DNA from: Pseudomonadota bacterium | GTDB taxonomy: Bacteria > Pseudomonadota > Gammaproteobacteria > Steroidobacterales > Steroidobacteraceae | Assembly: GCA_021779875.1 (NCBI GenBank) | Contig: JAJXZV010000155.1 | Coordinates: 1-8,383 of the forward strand | Length of the DNA: 8,383 nucleotides | Reading direction: 5' to 3' | Part shown: positions 1 through 4,999 of the stretch, piece after piece | Numbering within the stretch: the first letter of the stretch is position 1 | Layout of the letters: each line of letters begins with the position of its first letter | The notes under the pieces: model-generated | What the model saw: the letters and a program-made list of their open reading frames with translations, nothing else | What the model was told of the DNA's origin: nothing | The model's database searches: none | Program-made: the position numbers and the translations under genes

Positions 1-39
1 TTCTTCTTCTTGAACTGCGTTGACGAGCATTCTTTTCAT
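1..39 (-). CDS. rne: RNase E, N-terminal fragment (runs off the left edge)
   Basis: Read on the minus strand, the first 39 bases encode MKRMLVNAVQEEE, starting at the ATG complementary to 37-39. This closely matches the conserved RNase E/G N-terminus (MKRMLINATQ-EE in E. coli). RNase E is the membrane-associated endoribonuclease that nucleates the degradosome and processes rRNA, tRNA and mRNA. Only 13 codons are present, so no domain can be examined. The call rests on the N-terminal motif and on the divergent rluC, which is the usual neighbour in gammaproteobacteria. The only Shine-Dalgarno-like stretch is GGGG three bases before the start codon, which is unusually close. A second in-frame ATG at codon 4 is a less likely alternative start. 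Confidence 0.88.
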   Translation of the reverse strand, partial: MKRMLVNAVQEEE

Positions 40-41
40 GT

Positions 42-64
42 GCCCCAGCTATGTGAATGGGGGC
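42..64 (-). promoter_or_regulatory. Hairpin covering the rne ribosome-binding region
   Basis: GCCCC at 42-46 can pair with GGGGC at 60-64 across a 12-nt loop. On the rne transcript this would bury the only G-rich Shine-Dalgarno-like bases, which end three bases from the start codon. The stem is short (5 bp, all GC), so the structure is only a candidate. Confidence 0.3.
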
Positions 65-283
65 CGAGGAGAGGTCGAGAGGAAACGCCGGCATTGCGTC
101 ACGAGCCGCGGCAAAAATGGCTGCCAGGCCGCCCGCGAGGTAAGCGAGCGGCATCCATTCGATCCAGTTCTGCCAAAACGTGTACGACAAGCCCGGAGCC
201 TTGGTTCTCGGTCAACCGTTTTTTGACGACGCGGTGGCCATGCCTTGGCTCTCCGGCGCCTGTTCTCATCGGCCGAGCGATGG

Positions 284-297
284 TCTGGAATTCCAGA
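284..297. repeat. 14-bp perfect palindrome in the rne leader
   Basis: TCTGGAATTCCAGA is perfectly self-complementary with no spacer. With one bulged base it extends to GG...CC on the outside. It could be a protein-binding dyad in DNA. As RNA it would be an imperfect hairpin, because the central bases must form the loop. Confidence 0.45.
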
Positions 298-313
298 ACC
301 AACTAATATGCGT

Positions 314-334
314 CGCCCCTTAGCATAAGGGGCG
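314..334 (-). promoter_or_regulatory. 9-bp stem-loop in the rne leader
   Basis: CGCCCCTTA (314-322) and TAAGGGGCG (326-334) are perfect complements around the 3-nt loop GCA. This is the strongest hairpin in the rne/rluC divergent region. No T-run follows it on either strand, so it is better explained as a leader structure than as a terminator. It falls inside the predicted rne leader. Confidence 0.5.
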
Positions 335-434
335 GCGCCGAATCCTGTGCCGACCGACTCCGCCTCGAGGCCGGGGTGCGGATTTCGTGCCGTGCCTCGA
401 GATCGAGGTCCGTGCACTTGGCAAGGTTCTGTGA

Positions 435-463
435 AGGCTAGCATGAGTGGTCTGCAGAATCAA
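435..463 (-). promoter_or_regulatory. Predicted sigma70 promoter for rne
   Basis: On the minus strand there is TTGATT (complement of 458-463), a 17-bp spacer, and TAGCCT (complement of 435-440). The -10 is preceded by TG one base upstream, forming an extended -10. The predicted transcript start is near 428. The -10 hexamer itself is weak, and support comes from the spacing and the TG extension. Confidence 0.45.
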
Positions 464-475
464 TGTAATCAATGT
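458..475. repeat. 9-bp tandem direct repeat at the rne -35 region
   Basis: AATCAATGT occurs twice in direct succession (458-466 and 467-475). On the minus strand each copy contributes a TTGATT hexamer, so the repeat duplicates the candidate rne -35 element. Only the copy nearer the -10 has 17-bp spacing. On the plus strand the repeat contains TGTAAT (464-469), a possible rluC -10, but no -35 is visible for it. Confidence 0.6.
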
Positions 476-507
476 GTTAGAAGTCCGCTCGGCGGCTTGG
501 AGAAAAC

Positions 508-1503
508 ATGAACGAGAAACCCGCCGCCGCGCCGCCCGCCGTCCGCACGGCGATCGAGGTGCGGGCCATCGCAGCCGAGCAGGCGGGTCAGCGCATCGAC
601 AACTTCCTCATCCGGCACTTCAAGAACGTGCCGCGCAGCCGGGTCTACCGGATGCTGCGCAAGGGCGAGGTCAGGGTCAATCGCAAGCGCGTCGACGCGG
701 AATACCGGCTCGCGGAGGGCGACGAGGTGCGCCTGCCGCCCGTGCGGCTCGACGTCAGTGCGCAGCCCGCGCGGCCGAGCGGCAGCCTCATGGAGTTGAT
801 CGAGCGCGCCGTCATCCACGAGGACCGGCACCTGCTCGTGCTCAACAAGCCGGCGGGCGTCGCGGTGCACGGCGGCAGCGGCCTGAGTTTCGGCGTGATC
901 GAGGCGCTGCGCGCCTCGCGGCCTCGTGAGAACCTCGAACTCGTGCACCGGCTGGACCGGGACACCAGCGGCTGCCTGGCGGTGGCGCGCGACCGGGCCA
1001 CGCTCACGGCGCTGCACGCCCTGATCCGCGAGGGCGGCATGCACAAGACCTACATGACGCTGGTCGCGGGCAGCTGGCAGCTGGGCTCGAAGCGGATCGA
1101 CGCGCCGCTCGATACCGCCACCCGCCGTCACGGGGAGCGCCACGTGCGCGTGGCCACGGCCGGCAAGCAGTCGGTGAGCCTGTTCAAGCCGGTGCAGTTC
1201 TTCGGCCCGCTCGCCACGCTGATGGAGGTGGACATCCCCACGGGCCGCACGCACCAGATCCGCGTGCACGCCTCCTTCGCGGGGCATCCGGTGCTCGGCG
1301 ACGACAAGTACGGCGATCGCGAACGCAATGCCGAGCTGAAGGCTTTCGGCCTCAAGCGCATCTTCCTGCACGCGCACTCGCTCGCCTTCGACTGGCCGGG
1401 CTCGGGCGTGCCGTTCCACGCCAGCGCGCCGCTGCCGGAGGATCTCGCCGCGGTGCTCGATGCGCTCGGCACGGTGCGCCGCCGGCCGCCGCGCCGCCGC
1501 TGA
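508..1503 (+). CDS. rluC: 23S rRNA pseudouridine synthase RluC
   Basis: This 331-residue protein belongs to the RluA-type pseudouridine synthases. RluC in E. coli converts uridines 955, 2504 and 2580 of 23S rRNA to pseudouridine. An S4 RNA-binding domain occupies roughly residues 28-80 (QRIDNFL, SRVYRMLRKGEVRVN). The catalytic motif HRLDRDTSG spans 147-155 with the nucleophilic aspartate at D150. GRTHQIRVH (246-254) and the downstream GDDKYGD (264-270) are the other family blocks. The ATG is preceded by GGAG (499-502) at 5 nt spacing. The C-terminus ends in an arginine-rich tail (residues 324-331) that the E. coli protein lacks. RluC is preferred over RluB, RluD or RluA because of the S4 domain, the detailed match and the divergent position next to rne. 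Confidence 0.95.
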   Translation: MNEKPAAAPPAVRTAIEVRAIAAEQAGQRIDNFLIRHFKNVPRSRVYRMLRKGEVRVNRKRVDAEYRLAEGDEVRLPPVRLDVSAQPARPSGSLMELIERAVIHEDRHLLVLNKPAGVAVHGGSGLSFGVIEALRASRPRENLELVHRLDRDTSGCLAVARDRATLTALHALIREGGMHKTYMTLVAGSWQLGSKRIDAPLDTATRRHGERHVRVATAGKQSVSLFKPVQFFGPLATLMEVDIPTGRTHQIRVHASFAGHPVLGDDKYGDRERNAELKAFGLKRIFLHAHSLAFDWPGSGVPFHASAPLPEDLAAVLDALGTVRRRPPRRR

Positions 1504-1508
1504 GGCGT

Positions 1509-1532
1509 CCCCGGGGCGTCCCCCGGGGCGTC
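1509..1532. repeat. 12-bp tandem repeat, GC-only hairpin between rluC and maf
   Basis: CCCCGGGGCGTC is repeated exactly twice head to tail (1509-1520, 1521-1532), with a partial copy GGCGTC just upstream (1504-1509). Each copy contains the palindrome CCCCGGGG, so the two can also pair as an 8-bp stem with a CGTC loop. It fills the gap between two converging genes and reaches into the maf stop codon. There is no T-tract on either side, so termination by the classic mechanism is not supported. Confidence 0.6.
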
Positions 1533-2142
1533 AGACGATCGGATAGCCGGCGGCGCGCAGCGCCTCGGCGACGCCGATCAGGGGCAGGCCGATCAGGGCG
1601 GTGGGGTCGCTCGATTCGATCGCGGTGCACAGCGCGATGCCGAGGCCCTCGCTCTTGATGCCTCCGGCGCAGTCGAGGGGCGCCTCGCGCGCGACGTAGC
1701 GTTCGATCTCGGCCCGCGCCAGCGTCCGGAAGCGTACGCAGGTGGTGTCGAGGAACTCGCGGCCGCCGTCCGGCTCGAGGCGGTGCATCCGCACCGCCAC
1801 GGCGGTCAGGTAGCGCACCGTGCGGCCCGAGCACTCGGCCAGTGCGTCGATGCAGCGTGCGGCCGTGCCGGGTTTGCCCAGCAGCCGCTCGCCGCCGTCC
1901 CCGTCGAGAACCGCCACCTGATCGGAGCCGACGACGCAGGCGTCGGGGCGGCGCCGTGCGACCGCTTCGGCCTTCTCCCGGGCCAGGCGCGCGACCAGCC
2001 GGGCCGCCGTCTCGCCGGGCCGGGGCGTCTCGTCCACGCCGGGTGCGGCGCACTCGAACGGCACGCCCAGCCGCTCGAGCAGCGCGCGCCGATAGGGCGA
2101 CGTGGAGGCCAGCACCAACGGGGGCGGGGACTTCAAAAACAA
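1531..2142 (-). CDS. maf: Maf/YceF-type nucleotide pyrophosphatase
   Basis: Maf proteins hydrolyse modified nucleoside triphosphates to monophosphates. The YceF subgroup prefers 7-methyl-GTP. With a TTG start at 2140-2142 the protein has 203 residues, close to E. coli YceF. The family signatures are present in order: ASTSPYRR (12-19), VDETPR (36-41), GSDQV (72-76, with the catalytic-base aspartate D74) and GKP (89-91). CAGGIKSEGLGI (158-169) and the IGLPL segment near the end mark the YceF type rather than the YhdE (dTTP/UTP) type. No in-frame ATG or GTG exists in the short region upstream of the conserved start. TTG at 2142 or 2136 is the reasonable choice, and a weak AGG lies 10 nt before the former. 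It is convergent with rluC and divergent from yceD. Confidence 0.9.
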   Translation of the reverse strand: MFLKSPPPLVLASTSPYRRALLERLGVPFECAAPGVDETPRPGETAARLVARLAREKAEAVARRRPDACVVGSDQVAVLDGDGGERLLGKPGTAARCIDALAECSGRTVRYLTAVAVRMHRLEPDGGREFLDTTCVRFRTLARAEIERYVAREAPLDCAGGIKSEGLGIALCTAIESSDPTALIGLPLIGVAEALRAAGYPIV

Positions 2143-2163
2143 CGACTTGCAACCTGATCTTTT

Positions 2164-2192
2164 TTGACAGAGTGGCCTTCGAACCCTATCAT
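2164..2192 (+). promoter_or_regulatory. Strong sigma70 promoter for the yceD-rpmF-plsX-fabH-ldt operon
   Basis: A consensus TTGACA (2164-2169) is followed by exactly 17 bp and then TATCAT (2187-2192), which matches TATAAT in five of six positions. This is the best promoter in the window. The expected transcript start is about 2198-2199, only 3-4 bases before the yceD ATG at 2202. Confidence 0.82.
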
Positions 2193-2193
2193 A
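2188..2193 (-). promoter_or_regulatory. Candidate minus-strand -10 for maf, overlapping the yceD -10
   Basis: The sequence TATCATA (2187-2193) reads TATGATA on the opposite strand, so TATGAT (complement of 2188-2193) is a -10 facing maf. The predicted start is near 2181, giving a leader of about 39 nt before the TTG at 2142. No recognisable -35 is found at 16-18 bp, so this side should be the weaker one. Confidence 0.45.
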
Positions 2194-2201
2194 CGCGGCC
2201 C

Positions 2202-2729
2202 ATGACAGGAGCCCCGCCGGACCTCGTGGATTGCGTACGATTGGCCGCGGCGGGCGCCGTCGTGGAGCGTGTGTACCCGCTCGCGCGGTTCGAGCGTCTC
2301 GCGGACGTTCTGGCGGAGCCCCGGGGGCAGCTGAAGATTCGCGTTGCGTTCGAGCGGCTGGGCTCCGATCGATTCGGCGCCACGCTCGCGGTCGAGGCGG
2401 CGCCGCGGCTCGTGTGCCAGCGCTGCCTGCAGGCATTCGACCTTCCCGTGAACGTCGGCAGCCGGGTCGAGTTCACGGAGGACGAGGGCGCCGACGCCGC
2501 GGATGCGGATCGTGAGATCTGCAAGATGACCGCGGGCCGGGTATCGCTCGCGGAGCTGGCGGAGGAAGAGTTGTTGCTCGCGGTGCCGGTCGCGCCGATC
2601 TGCGCGGATCCGGCGCGCTGCGGACGGCGCTCGGTCGGGGCCGTGCCCGCGATCGGCGCGCCGTCCGGCGAGCCGCCGCAGATGCGGCGGCCCTTCGCGG
2701 GCTTGCAGGATTTGCTTAAGAAAACTTGA
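2202..2729 (+). CDS. yceD: YceD/DUF177 family protein
   Basis: This 175-residue protein matches E. coli YceD (173 residues) in its conserved blocks. These are the VCQRC motif (71-75, cysteines C72 and C75), the acidic segment followed by AELAEEELLLAVPVAPIC (117-134), and the C-terminal RPFAGLQDLLKK (163-174, PFAVLASLK-like). The DUF177 family is linked to 23S rRNA and large-subunit biogenesis in plants and bacteria, and it sits almost always directly upstream of rpmF. The exact biochemical role is not settled. The ATG at 2202 has no Shine-Dalgarno sequence and lies only a few bases from the predicted transcript start. The only near alternative is GTG at codon 9, with GGAG about 13 nt upstream, but that would remove aligned N-terminal residues. 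Confidence 0.9.
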   Translation: MTGAPPDLVDCVRLAAAGAVVERVYPLARFERLADVLAEPRGQLKIRVAFERLGSDRFGATLAVEAAPRLVCQRCLQAFDLPVNVGSRVEFTEDEGADAADADREICKMTAGRVSLAELAEEELLLAVPVAPICADPARCGRRSVGAVPAIGAPSGEPPQMRRPFAGLQDLLKKT

Positions 2730-2747
2730 CGACAGGACAAAGTACCC

Positions 2748-2945
2748 ATGGCAGTTCAGAAAAGCAGAAAGACCCCGTCGAAGCGCGGCATGCATCGTTC
2801 GCACTCCGCACTGGCGACCCCGGCCGTGTCGATCGAGCCGAAGAGCGGCGAAACCCACTCGCGCCACCGGATTTCGCGCGACGGCTATTATCGCGGCAAG
2901 AAGGTGCTCGAGACCAAGGCTGACGCGGCCGCGGCAGAAGAATAA
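2748..2945 (+). CDS. rpmF: 50S ribosomal protein L32
   Basis: The protein has 65 residues beginning [19 protein letters not shown], a direct match to the bL32 N-terminus, and contains the conserved [11 protein letters not shown]...DGYYRGKKV segment (residues 33-51). L32 is a structural protein of the large ribosomal subunit. There are no cysteines, so this is the zinc-independent form usual in many proteobacteria. Residues 53-65, rich in alanine and acidic residues, make the protein 8 residues longer than E. coli L32 (57). AGGA (2735-2738) lies 9 nt before the ATG. It starts 18 bp after yceD and is followed by plsX, the classic order. A GC-rich inverted repeat straddles its stop codon (2925-2953). 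Confidence 0.97.
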   Translation: MAVQKSRKTPSKRGMHRSHSALATPAVSIEPKSGETHSRHRISRDGYYRGKKVLETKADAAAAEE

Positions 2946-2953
2946 GCGGCCGC
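2925..2953 (+). repeat. GCGGCCGC inverted pair across the rpmF stop codon
   Basis: GCGGCCGC occurs at 2925-2932 and 2946-2953. Being palindromic, the two copies can pair as an 8-bp GC stem around a 13-nt loop that contains the last rpmF codons and the TAA. No T-run follows, so it is not an intrinsic terminator. It could act as an mRNA stability or processing element between rpmF and plsX, which is inference. Confidence 0.4.
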
Positions 2954-2996
2954 CCGCTTAAAGTCCCCGACGATCCGCTCCGTTCCTCGATCCCTC

Positions 2997-3001
2997 GGAG
3001 G
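2997..3001 (+). promoter_or_regulatory. Ribosome-binding site fixing the plsX GTG start
   Basis: GGAGG lies 7 nt before the GTG at 3009. This is the best Shine-Dalgarno match in the operon and supports the non-ATG start. Confidence 0.8.
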
Positions 3002-3008
3002 CACCCCG

Positions 3009-4013
3009 GTGTCCGCGCCGCTGCACATCGCCATCGACGTCATGAGCGGCGATCGAGGTCCCTCCGTGTGCGTACCCGCGGCCGTGGCGGTCGCCAGGGC
3101 CTTCCCGGACGTGCGTCTCTCGCTGGTCGGCCGCCCGGCCGAACTGGACGAGCGGCTCGGCGGCCGCCGTCCCGGCAACGTCGAGTGCGTGTTCGCCGCG
3201 GAGGTGGTCGAGATGACCGATCACCCGCGCGAGGCCCTGCGCCGCAAGAAGGATTCCTCGATGCGCCGCTCCATCGATCTGGTGAAGAACGGCGAGGCCC
3301 ACGCCTGCGTGAGCGCCGGCAACACGGGGGCGTTGATGGCCACCGCGCACTTCGCCCTCAAGATGCTTCCCGGGGTGGAGCGCCCGGCCATCGTCTCGCT
3401 CATACCCTCGCGCGGCGGCCACACCTGCATGCTCGATCTGGGTGCGAACGCCTCGTGCACCCCGGAGCAGCTGGGCCAGTTCGCGGTGATGGGCTCCGTG
3501 CTCGCGGCGGATCTGCCCGGTGCGCCGGCGCGTCCGCGCGTCGGCCTGCTCAACATCGGCGAGGAGGACATCAAGGGCAACGAGGTGGTGCAGGCCGCGC
3601 ACAATCTCATGGCCTCGATCGACGTGAACTACGTGGGATTCGTCGAAGGCCACGACATCTTCTCCGACAAGGTTGACGTGGTGGTCACGGACGGATTCAC
3701 CGGCAACGTCGCCCTGAAGACCATGGAGGGCGCGGCGCGCCTGATCGGCGAGGCCATGCGCGAGGAGTTCACGCGCGGATTCGTGCGCAAGCTGGGCGCG
3801 CTCGCCGCGGCTCCGAGCCTGCGCGCATTGCGCACGCGCATGGACCCGAGGCGTTACAATGGCGCGACGATGGTCGGATTGAACGGCATCGTGGTCAAGA
3901 GTCACGGCAGCGCCGATCAGTTCGGTTTTCAACGCGCGGTCGAGGTCGCGATACTCGAGGCACGCAACGGCGTGACCGCGCGAATCGCGCAGCGATTCGG
4001 CGCCCACGCCTAG
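3009..4013 (+). CDS. plsX: Phosphate acyltransferase PlsX
   Basis: PlsX makes acyl-phosphate from acyl-ACP and inorganic phosphate. Acyl-phosphate feeds PlsY at the first step of phospholipid synthesis, and the enzyme acts at the inner face of the membrane. The protein has 334 residues, slightly shorter than E. coli PlsX. Family blocks appear in order: DVMSGDRGP (10-18), SSMRRSIDLVKNG (83-95), ACVSAGNTGALM (99-110), DLGAN (143-147), LLNIGEEDIKG (180-190), DGFTGNVALKTMEG (228-241), YNGA (283-286) and KSHG (297-300). The first block usually reads D-[AV]-M-G-G-D; here serine replaces the first glycine. The GTG start is backed by GGAGG at 2997-3001 and agrees with the family N-terminus. It lies 63 bp after rpmF and 20 bp before fabH. 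Confidence 0.96.
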   Translation: MSAPLHIAIDVMSGDRGPSVCVPAAVAVARAFPDVRLSLVGRPAELDERLGGRRPGNVECVFAAEVVEMTDHPREALRRKKDSSMRRSIDLVKNGEAHACVSAGNTGALMATAHFALKMLPGVERPAIVSLIPSRGGHTCMLDLGANASCTPEQLGQFAVMGSVLAADLPGAPARPRVGLLNIGEEDIKGNEVVQAAHNLMASIDVNYVGFVEGHDIFSDKVDVVVTDGFTGNVALKTMEGAARLIGEAMREEFTRGFVRKLGALAAAPSLRALRTRMDPRRYNGATMVGLNGIVVKSHGSADQFGFQRAVEVAILEARNGVTARIAQRFGAHA

Positions 4014-4033
4014 GAACGGGATTCGACCGACAC

Positions 4034-4999
4034 ATGTACTCAACCATCGCGGGCACCGGCAGCTACCTGCCGGAGAAGATCCTGACCAATGCCGATCTGG
4101 AGAAATTGGTCGACACCAACGATGAGTGGATCCGCAGCCGCACCGGCATCGAGCGGCGCCACATCGCCTCCGAGGGGGAGACGACCACCGATCTGGCCGA
4201 GCACGCGGCGCGCCGCGCGATGCAGGCCGCGGGCGTCGCTCCCGGCGACATCGACCTGATCTGCGTCGGCACGACGACGCCCGATCTCGTGTTCCCGAAC
4301 GTCGGCAGCCTCCTGCAGGACCGGCTGGGCATCCACGGCTGTCCGGCATTCAGCATGGAGGCCGCCTGCACCAGCTTCATGTACGCGCTCGGGGTCGCCG
4401 ACAAGTTCGTGCGCCTCGGGGACGCGAAGTGCGCGCTCGTGGTGGGTGCCGAGACGCTCACCCGGATCGTCGACTGGAAGGATCGCGGCACCTGCGTGCT
4501 GTTCGGCGACGGCGCGGGCGCCGTCATCCTCAAGCCCTCGGCCGAGCCCGGCATCCTGTGCACGCGGCTGCATTCCGACGGCCGTTACAAGGACCTGCTG
4601 CTGTATCCGGACGGCGTCTCGAAGGGCTTCGCGCTGGTGCGCGAAGGCAAGGCGGGCGTGCAGATGAAGGGCAACGAGGTCTACAAGGTGGCGGTGAACA
4701 CCCTGGGCGGGCTGGTCACCGAGACGCTCCAGGCGTGCGGCATCGGCAAGGAACAGCTCGACTGGCTCGTTCCGCACCAGGCGAACATCCGCATCATCGA
4801 GGCGATCGCCAAGCGGCTCGACATGCCCATGGAGCGGGTGATCGTGACCATCGCGGAGCAGGGCAACACCTCCGCCGCATCGGTCCCGCTCGCGCTCGAC
4901 ACGGCGGTGCGCGACGGCCGCATCCGGCGCGGGCAGTTGCTGCTGCTCGAGGCCTTCGGCGGCGGCTTCACCTGGGGCTCCGCGCTGGTCCGGTACTGA
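4034..4999 (+). CDS. fabH: 3-oxoacyl-ACP synthase III (FabH)
   Basis: FabH condenses an acyl-CoA primer (acetyl-CoA in E. coli) with malonyl-ACP to begin type II fatty acid synthesis in the cytoplasm. The 321-residue protein matches E. coli FabH (317) from MYSTIAGTGSYLPE to the C-terminal AFGGGFTWGSALVRY. The catalytic triad is intact: C112 (in EAACTSF), H248 (in VPHQA) and N278 (in GNTSAAS). The stretch around the active cysteine is unusual: SMEAACTSF, where E. coli has DVAAACAGF. This might affect primer choice. The ATG at 4034 has only a weak upstream purine stretch, so translation may depend partly on plsX 20 bp upstream. The TGA overlaps the ATG of the next gene. The usual downstream fabD is missing here. 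Confidence 0.95.
   Translation: MYSTIAGTGSYLPEKILTNADLEKLVDTNDEWIRSRTGIERRHIASEGETTTDLAEHAARRAMQAAGVAPGDIDLICVGTTTPDLVFPNVGSLLQDRLGIHGCPAFSMEAACTSFMYALGVADKFVRLGDAKCALVVGAETLTRIVDWKDRGTCVLFGDGAGAVILKPSAEPGILCTRLHSDGRYKDLLLYPDGVSKGFALVREGKAGVQMKGNEVYKVAVNTLGGLVTETLQACGIGKEQLDWLVPHQANIRIIEAIAKRLDMPMERVIVTIAEQGNTSAASVPLALDTAVRDGRIRRGQLLLLEAFGGGFTWGSALVRY

Larger units (their letters stand above)
40..428 (-). promoter_or_regulatory. Predicted long 5' leader of rne
   Basis: This stretch has no convincing gene. It lies between the predicted rne promoter (435-463, minus) and the rne start, giving a leader of about 390 nt. In E. coli the rne leader is about 360 nt and folds into hairpins that RNase E uses to control its own mRNA, so the length fits a similar role by inference. 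Visible structure includes a 9-bp stem with a 3-nt loop (314-334), a 14-bp perfect palindrome (284-297), a 5-bp stem with a 4-nt loop (395-408), the palindrome GCCTCGAGGC (362-371), and a short stem next to the start codon (42-64). No T-tract follows any of these on either strand, so none looks like an intrinsic terminator. Confidence 0.5.

Noticed and set aside
401..411. GATCGAGGTCC also found at 3051-3061
   Set aside because: An 11-base match between an rne leader site and the start of plsX has no shared context and can be chance in GC-rich DNA.
49..444. A 131-codon open frame on the minus strand across the rne leader
   Set aside because: Its ATG lies upstream of the predicted rne transcript start, no family is recognised, and the arginine/proline-rich composition is that of chance frames in GC-rich DNA. 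The region is better explained as leader.
469..1419. A 316-codon open frame antisense to rluC
   Set aside because: It is a shadow of a well-supported conserved gene, with histidine/arginine-rich composition and no motif.
2160..2165. Run of six Ts resembling a terminator tail
   Set aside because: No stem precedes it, and the last two Ts are part of the TTGACA -35 element of yceD.
2958..4349. A 463-codon open frame antisense to plsX and fabH
   Set aside because: It is a mirror of two strongly conserved genes, its product is low-complexity and rich in R, H and A, and it has no recognisable motif.
4126..4998. Upstream extension of the L,D-transpeptidase frame inside fabH
   Set aside because: The frame is open by chance because of the GC-rich codon pattern of fabH. 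A clear signal peptide begins at 4999 and the extension is low-complexity Arg/Gly/His-rich.
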